From Bifidobacterium saguinibicoloris (GTDB lineage Bacteria > Actinomycetota > Actinomycetes > Actinomycetales > Bifidobacteriaceae), in NCBI RefSeq assembly GCF_019331725.1, contig NZ_JAHBBF010000001.1, forward strand, positions 62,001 to 126,000: a DNA stretch of 64,000 nt. Direction: 5' to 3'. Positions 25,552 through 35,166 of this stretch are shown here, in pieces. Every line of letters begins with the position of its first letter. The first letter of the stretch is position 1. The notes below the pieces were generated by a model. The model searched no databases, had not been told where the DNA came from, and was given only the letters and a program-made list of their open reading frames with translations. The position numbers and the translations under genes are program-made.

Positions 25552-28128
25552 ATGACACGTCGACACGACACCACGAACCAACAGACCACATCACCCGCGG
25601 CACGCTACGCGGCGTTCAGACAACGACAACGACAGGACGCCGGCGCGGCGGCACGGTTCGCGCGCACGCTGCCCTTCGACCTGGACGAATTCCAGATCAA
25701 GGCCAACAGGGCCCTCGAGGACGGCAAGAACGTGCTCGTCGCCGCCCCGACCGGCGCCGGCAAGACCGTCGTGGCCGATTTCGCCGTCTATCTGGCGCAG
25801 GAACGCAACGTCAAGGCGTTCTACACCACCCCCATCAAAGCGCTCAGCAATCAGAAATACCATGATCTGGTCGACCTGTACGGTCCCGACAAGGTAGGCC
25901 TGCTCACCGGCGACACCTCCATCAACTCGGAGGCAGACATCGTCGTGATGACCACCGAGGTGCTGCGCAACATGCTCTACGAGCGTTCCACCACGCTCGA
26001 CGCGCTGCACTACGTGATTCTCGACGAGGTCCACTACCTCGCGGACCGGTTCCGCGGCCCCGTATGGGAGGAGGTGATCATCCACCTGCCGAGGCGTGTG
26101 CACATCGTGGCCCTGTCCGCCACCGTATCCAACGTGGAGGATTTCAGCCAGTGGATCTCCTCCGTACGCGGGGAGACCGAGCTCGTCGTGTCCGAACGGC
26201 GTCCGGTCCCGCTGGAACAGCACGTCATCGTCCAGAAGGACGAACGCACCGAACCCGAAATCATCGACCTGTACAGACGTGACGGCGACGGCGCCCAGAC
26301 CACCAAACTCAACCCCCAGCTCGCCGACCGTCTGGATCAGTTCGACCGTCTCGCCGCACGGCGTCGGGGCGCGGACAAGCCACACGGCGGCGGACGCGGC
26401 CGTGAACGTGGGGGCAAGGGACGCGCCGCACGGAACGACCAGAACCGGAAGCCGGAACGGTACACGCCGCGTCGCTGGGCCGTCGTGGACGAACTCAACT
26501 ACCTCGACATGCTTCCCGGCATCTACTTCATCTTCTCGCGCAACGGCTGCGACCAGGCAGTCGAGCAATGCATCAACGCAGGCCTCGAACTCACCACCGA
26601 ACAGGAGGTGAAGCGCATCCGGCACATCGTCGACGAGATGGTCGAAGGACAGATGTCCTCCGAGGACCTCAAGGCGCTGGGATTCGCCCGGTTCCGCTTC
26701 GCGCTCGAGGAAGGGTTCGCCTCGCATCACGCCGGCATGATCGCCTTGTTCCGCCAAATCGTCGAACGGTTGTTCGAAGAGGGGCTCGTGAAGATGGTGT
26801 TCGCCACCGAGACCCTCGCACTCGGCATCAACATGCCGGCCCGATGCGTGGTGGTCGAAAAGCTGGAGAAATACGATGGCACCGGTCATGTGGCGTTGAC
26901 GCCGGGGGAGTTCACCCAGCTGACCGGACGTGCGGGCCGCCGCGGCATCGACACCATAGGACACGCCATCGTGGTGGACCACCATGGGTTCGTGCCCGCC
27001 ACCGCCGCGGCGTTGTCCAGCAAACGCGTCTATCCGCTGCACTCCAGCTTCAGGGCCACGTTCAACATGGCGGTGAACCTGCTCAACGCCAGCGACTACG
27101 AGACGTCACGCGTCACGCTCGACCATTCCTTCGCGCAATGGGAGGCCAACGCCTCCGCATGGCAGTTGGAATCCCGCATGGATACCCTGCGTCAGGCCAT
27201 CGAAGGATATGAGAAGGCGTTCGCCTGCGATCATGGCGACTTCCGCGATTTCATGAGCCTGCGCATGCGTCTGAGTGATCTGGAGAAGACCGAACGCAAC
27301 CGGCTCAAGCATACGGTCTTCCGTTCCGACCAGGAACGATCCGACGCGTTCCGCGACCTCGATCGGCGCATCGGCGAACTCCGCGCCAAGGACCGCGAGC
27401 ATCCCTGCCGCGAATGCCCCGACCTGCAGCAGCATCTCAAATGGGGGCATCGGTGGGTTCGCGAAATGCGTGAACTGGGACGCGTGCAGGACCGATACGA
27501 CTCCCGCACCGGATCCGTGGCCCGCCAGTTCGACCGCATCTGCGACGTGCTGGACACTCTCGGATACCTGGAACGTTCGGGAGAGAAGGACTACACGCTC
27601 ACCGCGCACGGCCAGCTGCTACGACGACTCTATAGCGAACAGGACGTCGTCCTCGCGCAGGCGATTCTCACCGGCGCGCTGGACCTGCTGCCCCCGGCAG
27701 GTCTGGCCGCGGTGCTGTCCGGACTGGTCTACGAGGCGCGGCGCGGCGGCGGGGGAGAACCACGCTACTATCCCGGCACCGTCCATGGCCCCATCGCCGT
27801 GGCAGCCGGCGAGCTCAAGGCGATCAGGGCGCAGGTCAACGCACTGTGCGAAGACCATGGGCTTGATTCCCTACCCGACGTGGACTTCGGCATCCTCGAC
27901 ATCATGTACGAGTGGGCCGACGGCGACGATTTGGCAAGCGTACTGCATGGCACCGAGCTGACCGGCGGCGACTTCGTGCGCAACGCCAAGCGGCTCGCGG
28001 ACATGCTGCAGCAGATCTCCGTGGCGGGGGAGTATCTCGGAAAGAACGGCGAATCGCTCGCCCGTCGGGCCAAACAAGCCGTCGAGATGGTCAACCGAGG
28101 CGTCGTTGCATACTCGGGTGTCGACTGA
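25552..28128 (+). CDS. Ski2/Mtr4-like DEAD/DEAH-box RNA helicase
   Basis: 858 residues. Superfamily 2 helicase with motif I VLVAAPTGAGKTVVADF, TTPIKALSNQKY (Ia), LLTGDTSINS (Ib), VILDEVHYLADRFRG (II), IVALSATVSN (III), FATETLALGINMPA (V) and QLTGRAGRRGID (VI). The C-terminal part matches the rRNA-processing arch/DSHCT region of the Ski2-like HelY group of actinobacteria. A Gly/Arg-rich insert (GGGRGRERGGKGRAARN) lies between the two RecA lobes. The start is uncertain: ATG 25552 lacks a close ribosome site, and ATG 25519 would overlap the preceding gene. Confidence 0.9.
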   Translation: MTRRHDTTNQQTTSPAARYAAFRQRQRQDAGAAARFARTLPFDLDEFQIKANRALEDGKNVLVAAPTGAGKTVVADFAVYLAQERNVKAFYTTPIKALSNQKYHDLVDLYGPDKVGLLTGDTSINSEADIVVMTTEVLRNMLYERSTTLDALHYVILDEVHYLADRFRGPVWEEVIIHLPRRVHIVALSATVSNVEDFSQWISSVRGETELVVSERRPVPLEQHVIVQKDERTEPEIIDLYRRDGDGAQTTKLNPQLADRLDQFDRLAARRRGADKPHGGGRGRERGGKGRAARNDQNRKPERYTPRRWAVVDELNYLDMLPGIYFIFSRNGCDQAVEQCINAGLELTTEQEVKRIRHIVDEMVEGQMSSEDLKALGFARFRFALEEGFASHHAGMIALFRQIVERLFEEGLVKMVFATETLALGINMPARCVVVEKLEKYDGTGHVALTPGEFTQLTGRAGRRGIDTIGHAIVVDHHGFVPATAAALSSKRVYPLHSSFRATFNMAVNLLNASDYETSRVTLDHSFAQWEANASAWQLESRMDTLRQAIEGYEKAFACDHGDFRDFMSLRMRLSDLEKTERNRLKHTVFRSDQERSDAFRDLDRRIGELRAKDREHPCRECPDLQQHLKWGHRWVREMRELGRVQDRYDSRTGSVARQFDRICDVLDTLGYLERSGEKDYTLTAHGQLLRRLYSEQDVVLAQAILTGALDLLPPAGLAAVLSGLVYEARRGGGGEPRYYPGTVHGPIAVAAGELKAIRAQVNALCEDHGLDSLPDVDFGILDIMYEWADGDDLASVLHGTELTGGDFVRNAKRLADMLQQISVAGEYLGKNGESLARRAKQAVEMVNRGVVAYSGVD

Positions 28129-28248
28129 CACACCATAGACGTATGTCAAGGACGTCGACGGCGGCACTTCGGACGCGGTGACGGGAATACGCCGCACGTC
28201 CGCGCTGTTTCGTAATGTTGAGTGGTCTTACAAGGAGGAACACGAATC

Positions 28249-28593
28249 ATGGCAGAACGCAGTCTTCGAGGCATGAGCATCGGTGCGAAGTCGCTGGAAT
28301 CCGATTCGAACGTCGACTTCGCCGCACGCGAGGAAGTCGCCTATGTCTGCCCGAACGGCCATCGCACCATCCTGCCGTTCGCGGAAGGTGCCGAGATCCC
28401 GGACGAGTGGGAGTGCCGTTGCGGTTCCACCGCCCATCGCGAAGGCGAGGACGCCTCGGCGAACGAAATCGCCAAGCCGACCCGCACCCACTGGGACATG
28501 CTGCTGGAACGCCGCAGCGAAGAAGAGCTCAAGGAGCTGCTCGACAAGCGTCTCAAGATGCATCGCGAAGGCTGGATTCCGGACTACGAATGA
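28249..28593 (+). CDS. rbpA: RNA polymerase-binding protein RbpA
   Basis: 114 residues. Binds the sigma factor and RNA polymerase beta' and helps open promoters; an actinobacterial hallmark. N-terminal tail MAERSLRGMSIGAKSLES, core zinc-ribbon-like part VAYVCPNGHRTILPFA and WECRCGSTA, and the C-terminal sigma-interaction helix THWDMLLERRSEEELKELLD. AAGGAGG precedes the ATG. Confidence 0.95.
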   Translation: MAERSLRGMSIGAKSLESDSNVDFAAREEVAYVCPNGHRTILPFAEGAEIPDEWECRCGSTAHREGEDASANEIAKPTRTHWDMLLERRSEEELKELLDKRLKMHREGWIPDYE

Positions 28594-28762
28594 CGGTCCG
28601 ACGTGCCGTCCCTTCGGAAACATCCGATGGACGTACGGGTGAACGACACCTGAACTACATGCCCGGTCACTGCAACCGGGCATAATGTTTTCCGCAAACA
28701 CAACGTAGCCCACAAACGACGGTCGCCGAACCGTCGCGAACAACAAGGGGAGAGCGAAACAC

Positions 28763-29479
28763 ATGGCCGAACATCCCAAGAAGGTGGTCCTGCTCGATCT
28801 GGACGGCACCCTCACCGATTCCGCACCCGGCATCATCCTCAGCGTGACGGAGACGTTCAAACACCTGGGCATGCCCGTGCCCGACGACGAGGAGCTCCAC
28901 CGGTTCGTCGGCCCCGCCATCATCACCTCGCTCAAGCGCAACCACGTTCCCGCCGACCGCCTCGACGAGGCCGTCGACATCTACCGCGACTACTACGCCA
29001 ACCGGAACGTGTTCGACGATCCGAACCATCCCGGCGAGAAAGTCGCCGGACGCTACGTCAACAGCGTGTTCGCCGGCATCGCCGAACAACTCGACGGGCT
29101 GCGCGCCGACGGATACTATCTGGCCGTGGCCACCTGCAAGCCCGAATACCAGGCCAAGCCGATCTGCAAACGGTTCGGCGTCACACCCATGGTGTCCGGC
29201 ATCTACGGCGCGAGCAAGGATAATTCCCGTCTCGACAAGGACCAGGTGATTCGATACTGCTTCGAGCACATCGGCTTCGACGCCACGGCCGGAGACAAGG
29301 CGCTCATGGTCGGTGACCGTTGGACGGACGCCGACGGCGCGAAGGCCTGTGGACTCGATTGCCTCGGATGCGGCTGGGGCTACGCCGAACCCGGCGAACT
29401 CGAAGAGCACGGATGCTACCGCATCATCGAGCAGGTGTCCGAGCTCCGTGACGCGGTGAACGAGTACTTCCAGCGCTGA
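28763..29479 (+). CDS. HAD-superfamily hydrolase, phosphoglycolate phosphatase-like
   Basis: 238 residues. Motif I VVLLDLDGTLTDSAPGII (nucleophile Asp), a helical cap, motif II VATCKPEYQAKPI, and motif III/IV ALMVGDRWTDADGAKACGLD. This Gph/PgmB-like subgroup dephosphorylates small sugar or glycolate phosphates; the exact substrate is open. AGGGGAGAG precedes the ATG. A strong terminator follows. Confidence 0.85.
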   Translation: MAEHPKKVVLLDLDGTLTDSAPGIILSVTETFKHLGMPVPDDEELHRFVGPAIITSLKRNHVPADRLDEAVDIYRDYYANRNVFDDPNHPGEKVAGRYVNSVFAGIAEQLDGLRADGYYLAVATCKPEYQAKPICKRFGVTPMVSGIYGASKDNSRLDKDQVIRYCFEHIGFDATAGDKALMVGDRWTDADGAKACGLDCLGCGWGYAEPGELEEHGCYRIIEQVSELRDAVNEYFQR

Positions 29480-29498
29480 CCGCGTCGACGGACAGCGG

Positions 29499-29534
29499 GT
29501 TGCGTCCATATGTTTAGTATGGACGCAACTTTCT
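29499..29534 (+). terminator. rho-independent terminator after the HAD hydrolase gene
   Basis: 12-bp perfect inverted repeat (29499-29510 with 29518-29529), 7-base loop, then TTTCT. Confidence 0.8.
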
Positions 29535-29671
29535 CCGCGTTTGACCGATAAGGTACGTTATGTCAGATTAGTGGGAGTCGCTCAGCATCCTCCTTGCCTG
29601 CCGCGCCTCTCGATGCATACGCCATACATAATGCGCTATGCATACTCCCCATGCACGATGTACGTAACGCA

Positions 29672-30046
29672 TCATTCCGCATTGCCGCGCGCAGCGCGCA
29701 ACTCCTCGCTCTTCCACGCGCGGAACGCCTGCCAGTATAGACACAGCCATTGCAGGACGAGCATGACAAGCAGGAAGACGGCCGACGGCCATCCGTACCG
29801 ATCGTAGAAATCGATCATGTCGGACGAGTACGCCCGAGCGTCCGCCCTGAAGGCGGCGACCAGAATATACGGCATCGCGCCAACGACCAACGACGTCACA
29901 TGCGCGAACACGACAGGCCAGCTCACCCGTCGAACCTCACCGGTGTAGGGTCGGCCCAGCCGTCCACGAACCACGCACAGTCCGACGATGTTCAGCGACA
30001 GAACCACCGCGACGCACCACAACGCCGCAGGCATCAAATCGAACAT
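29672..30046 (-). CDS. hypothetical membrane protein, 124 residues
   Basis: Three predicted membrane helices: PAALWCVAVVLSLNIVGLCV, then WPVVFAHVTSLVVGAMPYIL, and SAVFLLVMLVLQWLCLYWQA. The short loop YSSDMIDFYDRYGW lies between the second and third. It is similar in plan to the 107-residue membrane protein at 60355-60678 (DMSDFYVMYRP before the last helix), so the two may be distant relatives. No family name is known to me. Confidence 0.6.
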   Translation of the reverse strand: MFDLMPAALWCVAVVLSLNIVGLCVVRGRLGRPYTGEVRRVSWPVVFAHVTSLVVGAMPYILVAAFRADARAYSSDMIDFYDRYGWPSAVFLLVMLVLQWLCLYWQAFRAWKSEELRAARGNAE

Positions 30047-30145
30047 AACGTAATCGTACCTTTCCTTACGAAACCACGCCTTACGAAACCGCGCCTACCG
30101 GATCGGCGTCCCCTTCCGGCGCGGACTCCCCAAAAGGGCCGATGC

Positions 30146-30799
30146 TCAGCCACGCCCTTCGGCCCGTCGCGCCTGCTGCACACGCAGCTTCCTGCGGAGC
30201 CGCTCCGCGGTCAGGTCGTCGATGGGCCGACCGGCGGACGCCTGTGCGGGGTGGAGCCTGAGGTCGACATAGTCCTCCCCCTCCAGCGTATCGTGGACCT
30301 GATGCCACAACGACCCCACGGAAATGGCGAACACGGCCTTGCCTGTCCGCAGCAGTTCGACCATCTCGTCGCTGGTGACGCATTCGTGGACGTGCTGGCC
30401 GTCACACATGATGGTCACATTCTCCAGCCGTCGCGTGGAACGCCGGCTGAGAAAACCGATGGCGGCCGTGACGTTCTGCAGGTTCACGCCGGCGTCCAGC
30501 AATCGTTTCGACACGGCCAGGATGAGCACATCCTTGAACGAATACAATCGGCGGGAACCGGAACCATGCGATGGCGTGATCGAAGGCTCGAGAATCTGTT
30601 TGCGGGCCCAGTAATCCAACTGACGATAGGTGATGCCGGCCACCTTCGAGGCGACCGTTCCACGATATCCCCTGCTGGTCTCATCCTCGTCGTCGACGGC
30701 GAACAACTCCCCCTGTACCGCGGATTCCGAGGTGTTCGGCTGGTCATCCGCCCACAGCGACAGATTCGGACGCATGCGTCCGTCATCAACGCCTACCAT
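30146..30799 (-). CDS. MerR-family transcriptional regulator (FtsR-like)
   Basis: 217 residues. The MerR helix-turn-helix begins AGITYRQLDYWARKQILEPS and continues SRRLYSFKDVLILAVSKRLL DAG. The C-terminal part lacks metal-binding cysteines. The layout matches the actinobacterial FtsR-type MerR regulators that lie beside an FHA (GarA-like) gene, as here. In corynebacteria FtsR activates ftsZ; extension to this organism is inference. AGGAGG precedes the ATG chosen at 30799. Confidence 0.8.
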   Translation of the reverse strand: MVGVDDGRMRPNLSLWADDQPNTSESAVQGELFAVDDEDETSRGYRGTVASKVAGITYRQLDYWARKQILEPSITPSHGSGSRRLYSFKDVLILAVSKRLLDAGVNLQNVTAAIGFLSRRSTRRLENVTIMCDGQHVHECVTSDEMVELLRTGKAVFAISVGSLWHQVHDTLEGEDYVDLRLHPAQASAGRPIDDLTAERLRRKLRVQQARRAEGRG

Positions 30800-30960
30800 C
30801 ATCCCCTCCTGTCCGCCTCTGTCCGTCATCCGCCGCATCCACCATGGCCTTGGACGCGCATACCGGCATGGATATGCGCAGGCCCGCGTACGGATTCGGG
30901 ACCAAGCTTTGACGCCTCGTCATGTCCATACGCGGGCCTTCCTCCATCGGTCCCGTCGAT

Positions 30961-31398
30961 TCAGGCAATCACGGCCGACTTGGTGAAGAACACGAGTCGG
31001 AATTTGCCGATCATGATCTCATCACCGTTCTTCAACGTTGCCTGGTCCACACGCTGACGGTTCACGTAGGTGCCGTTGAGCGACCCTGCGTCGACGACGG
31101 TGAACACTCCCCCGTTCCTGCGGAAGACGGCGTGGGAGCGGGATACGGTGGAGTCATCGAGCAGGATGTCGGCGCGCGGGTCTCGTCCCACGGTCACCTC
31201 GTCCTCGTCGAGCAGATACCGGGAGCCGCTCACAGCCCCTCTGGTGGAGATGAGCAAAGCCGTGCCTTCCGAAAGGCGCGCGATGGTGTCGAGGTCCTCC
31301 GTGGTCAGCGGACGGTCTCCGGTGGCGGTTACGGGAATGGTGATGGCGGGTAGGCCGATGATGGTCGTTTCGCCCGCGCTTGGAATCGGTTCAGTCAT
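30961..31398 (-). CDS. FHA-domain signalling protein (GarA/OdhI-like)
   Basis: 145 residues. The FHA domain spans about residues 45-135: DEVTVGRDPRADILLDDSTV, SRSHAVFRRNGGVFTVVDAG and SLNGTYVNRQRV, with the phosphothreonine-binding Arg, Ser-x-x-His and Asn. An N-terminal ETT (residues about 10-12) occupies the place of the phosphorylated ETTSVF motif of GarA/OdhI. Such proteins inhibit 2-oxoglutarate metabolism enzymes in other actinobacteria. GAGGAG precedes the ATG. Confidence 0.85.
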   Translation of the reverse strand: MTEPIPSAGETTIIGLPAITIPVTATGDRPLTTEDLDTIARLSEGTALLISTRGAVSGSRYLLDEDEVTVGRDPRADILLDDSTVSRSHAVFRRNGGVFTVVDAGSLNGTYVNRQRVDQATLKNGDEIMIGKFRLVFFTKSAVIA

Positions 31399-31416
31399 AA
31401 CTCCTCATTCTACCGT

Positions 31417-32265
31417 CTATTCGACGGTCTTCGCGTATTGGTATGTGGTCGAGCCTCGTACGGCTTTGATGACGACGTCGTCGGACTGGGTGACGGTCAC
31501 GCGTGAGCCATACATGACCTTCAGCCTGGAGCCGATGCCGCCTGCGATGTTCACCGCGTTCTGCAGGTCGTCGGGCTTGCCGATGGCGCGCACGACGTAT
31601 GGGGTGTCGAGCGTGACGCCGTCGCACACCAGAGCGCCGTCCTGCTCGACGATGGACGTGGAGGTGACGACACGCACGTTGCCGATGGAGATCACTTCGG
31701 CGCCGGCGTTGCGCAGCTCCTCGATGAGGGTGAACAGGGTGGCCGCATCGATGTCCTGCTTGCTGCCTTTGGTGATGGTGATGACCACGCCCTGTCCTTG
31801 GGCCGGCAGACGTCCGGAGATGATGCCGCTGGTCTGCTCGTTCTGCTTGGCGATCTTCTCCGCTTGTTCGCGCTTGTCCGCTGCCGCTTTGAGGCTGGTC
31901 AGCTGGCTGGACAGCTCGTTCTTGCGCTGTTCGAGGTTCTGTGCCTGTGTGCTGGTCTCGTTGATGAGGCGGACGAGTTCGTCCTCGCTCATCGTCTCGT
32001 AGGTCGACTGCGTGTTGTTGATCTGCGTCATGTAGCCGAAGCCAAGCAGCGCACACATGGCCGCGACGAGGACGGAGGACATCAGCCGCGCGCGTAGACC
32101 GTTGCCGTTGAGATCCCGCTTGCCTTCCCTGCGTTTGGACACCTTGGGAAACGACCCCGTCTCCATGCGGTCGTTGCGTTCGTCCGTTTCGGCGCGTTCC
32201 CTCATGCGCTGGACGGTGTTGCCGCCCGTCGCCTGGTCATGCCTGCCGTGCTGCCTTCGTTCCAT
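31417..32265 (-). CDS. DUF881 membrane-anchored protein (second copy)
   Basis: 282 residues: a long charged cytoplasmic start, one membrane helix (LMSSVLVAAMCALLGFGYMT), a coiled coil (LINETSTQAQNLEQRKNELS) and the extracytoplasmic DUF881 domain (GQGVVITITKGSKQDIDAAT, LFTLIEELRNAGAEVISIGN). This family is found beside DUF1290 (Sbp) and FHA genes in actinobacteria; its function is unknown, with a cell-division or envelope role suspected. Starts 3 bases after the DUF1290 stop. Confidence 0.85.
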   Translation of the reverse strand: MERRQHGRHDQATGGNTVQRMRERAETDERNDRMETGSFPKVSKRREGKRDLNGNGLRARLMSSVLVAAMCALLGFGYMTQINNTQSTYETMSEDELVRLINETSTQAQNLEQRKNELSSQLTSLKAAADKREQAEKIAKQNEQTSGIISGRLPAQGQGVVITITKGSKQDIDAATLFTLIEELRNAGAEVISIGNVRVVTSTSIVEQDGALVCDGVTLDTPYVVRAIGKPDDLQNAVNIAGGIGSRLKVMYGSRVTVTQSDDVVIKAVRGSTTYQYAKTVE

Positions 32266-32268
32266 GGG

Positions 32269-32601
32269 TCAGCCTCGGAAGATGAATCGGCGGATGGCCG
32301 ACACGTTCGAGAAGATGCGGATGCCGAGCACGACGATGACCGCGGTCTGCAGCTGGGACCCCACGCCGAGCTGGTTGCCGAGCAGGACGAGCAACGTGGC
32401 GGTGACCACGTTGGCGAAGAAGGAGATGATGAAGACGCGATCCGAGAACCGCCGCTCGAAATAGGCACGCGCCGCGCCGAGCAATGCGTCGAGCGCCGCC
32501 ACCACCATGATCGGCAGATACGGCTGCACCCAGATGGGGATATCAGGTTGGACGAATATGCCGACCACCACACCGATGATCAGACCCAGCACTGCCGCCA
32601 T
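32269..32601 (-). CDS. DUF1290 (small basic protein, Sbp) membrane protein
   Basis: 110 residues with three membrane helices: AAVLGLIIGVVVGIFVQPDI, PYLPIMVVAALDALLGAARA and VFIISFFANVVTATLLVLLG. A basic end (RIFSNVSAIRRFIFRG) follows. This is the Sbp/DUF1290 family. The ATG directly follows the TAG of the upstream DUF881 gene, so the three genes form one unit. Confidence 0.9.
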   Translation of the reverse strand: MAAVLGLIIGVVVGIFVQPDIPIWVQPYLPIMVVAALDALLGAARAYFERRFSDRVFIISFFANVVTATLLVLLGNQLGVGSQLQTAVIVVLGIRIFSNVSAIRRFIFRG

Positions 32602-33591
32602 CTATTCCGCCTTCCTCGCATAGTTGAGATCGCCGATCACGGCCGCCTCCAGTGTAAGCTCCTTCGATTGTCTGACCTGTAATGTGATGCCCGCGTCTTT
32701 GTAGGCATCGTAAAGACTGCCGAGCCGTCGTTCCCCGACGGACGCCGCAAGTCTCGCCCTGTTGCCGATCGCTTCGATTCTGTAGGGGCTTTCCGTTGCA
32801 TCCAGACCGATGAGGATGGTACCTCCCGCGGTGCGGATCGAGGTCTGTACGCCGAGACGATGTCCGTTCACCGCTATGGCTTCGGCCCCGGCCTGCCACA
32901 GCAGGGAGACGAGCTGCTGAAGGTCGAGGTCGGTGACGACGCGCATGTGGTCTCCGGCGGTCTCGCGCGGTAGGGAGCCGGTGGATCCATCATTGGCGGC
33001 GGCCAGAGGATTGGCGACGGTGAGGACGATCCCCTCCCCTTTCACCGCGACCTGGCCGCTGGCCATTTCGTCGTTGAGCACGGTCTCGCTTGATTCGGTG
33101 ACGTCGAGACGTTTCGATTGGCGTTCGATGCTTCCGCGCAGCTTGCTCACCTGATCGGTGAGCGTGGATACATTGGCCTGCGATGTCTCGAGTTCCGAAG
33201 CTAGGCTCTCACGGACCTGACGTCTCGGATCGGTATGCAGCTGCTGGACGAACAGACAGCCGAGGAAGCCGACGCCTATGCACACGACGAAGCAGATGAT
33301 GCGGGTCAGCCATCTGGACAACGAGGACTGCCGATGCGTGCCGAGGTTCGCATCAAGATATATGGGGTCCATCGGACGGTTCGTCAGATCGTCGATGAGC
33401 CGAAGCGAATCATCCTGCCTGATGCGGGTGCGACGCTCACGCTCGCTCGTCATGGAGGAGGAATCCGGACTCCCGGCGTGTTGGGACAACAGCCCGCGGT
33501 ATGACCGGGAGAACGCGGCCCTGCGCCGGTGGGAGGCGGTCCCGCCGACGTTTGACGGATATGACGCCGGCGACGGCTCGAATGGACTCAT
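32602..33591 (-). CDS. DUF881 membrane-anchored protein (first copy)
   Basis: 329 residues: a basic cytoplasmic part, one membrane helix (LTRIICFVVCIGVGFLGCLF), a coiled coil (SQANVSTLTDQVSKLRGSIE) and the DUF881 domain (GEGIVLTVANPLAAANDGST, LVSLLWQAGAEAIAVNGHRL). The ATG at 33591 overlaps the pgsA stop (ATGA). Two DUF881 genes around one DUF1290 gene is a common actinobacterial order. Confidence 0.85.
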   Translation of the reverse strand: MSPFEPSPASYPSNVGGTASHRRRAAFSRSYRGLLSQHAGSPDSSSMTSERERRTRIRQDDSLRLIDDLTNRPMDPIYLDANLGTHRQSSLSRWLTRIICFVVCIGVGFLGCLFVQQLHTDPRRQVRESLASELETSQANVSTLTDQVSKLRGSIERQSKRLDVTESSETVLNDEMASGQVAVKGEGIVLTVANPLAAANDGSTGSLPRETAGDHMRVVTDLDLQQLVSLLWQAGAEAIAVNGHRLGVQTSIRTAGGTILIGLDATESPYRIEAIGNRARLAASVGERRLGSLYDAYKDAGITLQVRQSKELTLEAAVIGDLNYARKAE

Positions 33592-34211
33592 CGCCGGTCC
33601 TTGATGGGATGGAACTCCTGCCGCAGCACGGTGATGCCCTGGCGGAAGTAGATGTATCCCGCAAGCCAATACATGGCCACGCCCCATATGCTGGCCGCGA
33701 CGGCGGCGAGATGCAGCAAGTGGAACAGTGAGCCGTCCCCCAGATCGGCGACGGTCAGTCCCACGATGGCCATCAGCAGCAGGGCTGTACCCGTTTTGCC
33801 GATGAAATGCACCGGCAGCGGCCCGTAACCGTATTGCGCCAGCCATAGCACCTGCACGGCCATTACGAGGTCACGCAGCCCGACCACGATCAGCATCCAC
33901 CAGGGGATGATGCCGGCGACGCCGAGAGCGAGAATCGAGCAGAAGATGAGCAGCCGATCGGCCAGAGGGTCGAGGATCTGGCCGATCTTGCTGACCTGGT
34001 TGAGTTTTCTGGCGAGGATGCCGTCCACTCCGTCCGATGCGGAGGAGATGGCGAGCACGATGAGCGCGGGGACCATCCGGTGCTGCGCCATCAGCCATGC
34101 GATGAACGGTATGGAGATGATGCGCAGCAGACTGATGAGGTTGGGGACCGTCAGATAGATGTCCCTCGCCTCCGGACTGTACTTGGAGTTGCTATCGTGT
34201 GCGGTGGTCAT
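33588..34211 (-). CDS. pgsA: CDP-diacylglycerol--glycerol-3-phosphate 3-phosphatidyltransferase-like
   Basis: 207 residues. Integral membrane CDP-alcohol phosphatidyltransferase. The family motif is complete in SDGVDGILARKLNQVSKIGQ followed by ILDPLADR (D-G-x2-A-R-x8-G-x3-D-x3-D). PgsA makes phosphatidylglycerol phosphate, but phosphatidylinositol or cardiolipin synthases share the motif. It starts 13 bases after hisG, and its stop overlaps the next gene, so it links hisG with the DUF881 cluster. Confidence 0.8.
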   Translation of the reverse strand: MTTAHDSNSKYSPEARDIYLTVPNLISLLRIISIPFIAWLMAQHRMVPALIVLAISSASDGVDGILARKLNQVSKIGQILDPLADRLLIFCSILALGVAGIIPWWMLIVVGLRDLVMAVQVLWLAQYGYGPLPVHFIGKTGTALLLMAIVGLTVADLGDGSLFHLLHLAAVAASIWGVAMYWLAGYIYFRQGITVLRQEFHPIKDRR

Positions 34212-34224
34212 GCTTCGGTTCAGT

Positions 34225-35076
34225 CTACATGCGGGAGGCCTGCAGCGCGGTGACGATGATGCCGCGCGCTCCCACCTCGTACAGTTTGTCCATGATCTGG
34301 TTGACCTGGGCCTTCGGCACCATGACGCGCACCGCGTTCCACTGCTTGTCATGCAGCGGCGAGATGGTGGGGCTTTCGAATCCGGGCGCCGCATCGACGG
34401 CGGCGGCCACCTTGGAGACAGGGATGTCATAGTCCATGAGCACATAGCGCTGCGCGGTGAGCACACCCTCGAGACGTCGGCTCAGCACGGTGAGCCGTTC
34501 GTCCTTCGGATCGAGCCTCGGGGAACGGATCAGGCACGCCTCGGAATGCATGATCGGATCGGCGAAGATGCGCAGGCCCGCATTGCGCAGCGTGGTGCCG
34601 GTGGACACCACGTCGGCGATGAGGTCGGCCACGCCGAGCTGCACCGAGGATTCGACCGCACCGTCCAGGTGGATGGTTTCGGCGTTGATGCCGTGGTCGG
34701 TCAGATAGTCGTGGACCAGCTTGTCGAACGAAGTGGCGACGCGCTTGCCGTCGATGTCCTCCAACTTGCTGAAGGAGGATTCGTTCGGCGCGGCGAAGCG
34801 GAATGTCGAGGCTCCGAAGCCGAGCGGCATATGCTCGAGGGCCTCGGTGCCGGAGTTCTTCAGCAGATCCTCGCCGGTGATGCCGCAGTCGATGGTGCCG
34901 CGTCCGACGTATACGGCGATGTCCAGCGGGCGCAGGTAGAACAGCTCGATGCCGTTGTCGGGGTCCTCCACGACAAGCTGGCGCGAGTTGGTGCGCAGAC
35001 GGTACCCGGCCTCGGACAGCATGTTCCAAGCGGGCTCTGACAGCATGCCCTTGTTGGGCACGGCGATTCTCAGCAT
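34225..35076 (-). CDS. hisG: ATP phosphoribosyltransferase (long form)
   Basis: 283 residues. First step of histidine synthesis: ATP + PRPP to phosphoribosyl-ATP. Typical parts: [37 protein letters not shown], the PRPP loop [22 protein letters not shown]-terminal regulatory domain ([20 protein letters not shown]) marks the long, histidine-inhibited form. AAGGGG precedes the ATG. Confidence 0.95.
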   Translation of the reverse strand: MLRIAVPNKGMLSEPAWNMLSEAGYRLRTNSRQLVVEDPDNGIELFYLRPLDIAVYVGRGTIDCGITGEDLLKNSGTEALEHMPLGFGASTFRFAAPNESSFSKLEDIDGKRVATSFDKLVHDYLTDHGINAETIHLDGAVESSVQLGVADLIADVVSTGTTLRNAGLRIFADPIMHSEACLIRSPRLDPKDERLTVLSRRLEGVLTAQRYVLMDYDIPVSKVAAAVDAAPGFESPTISPLHDKQWNAVRVMVPKAQVNQIMDKLYEVGARGIIVTALQASRM

Positions 35077-35166
35077 GGTTTTCCCCTTAGTTGTTTGCGA
35101 AGATCCGCATAATGATGGGTGGTGCGATGCGTGGACGCATGCCCGTGCATCGCACCACCCATCCCC

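Noticed and set aside
29535-29671. Repeats of GCATAC/ATGCAT between the terminator at 29499 and the membrane protein gene as a regulatory array
   Set aside because: Spacing is irregular and copies differ; chance is sufficient.
35101-35160. ATGGGTGGTGCGATGC inverted repeat between hisE and hisG as a riboswitch
   Set aside because: It is a simple hairpin (about 15 bp) with no recognisable aptamer; at most a weak terminator or stabiliser.
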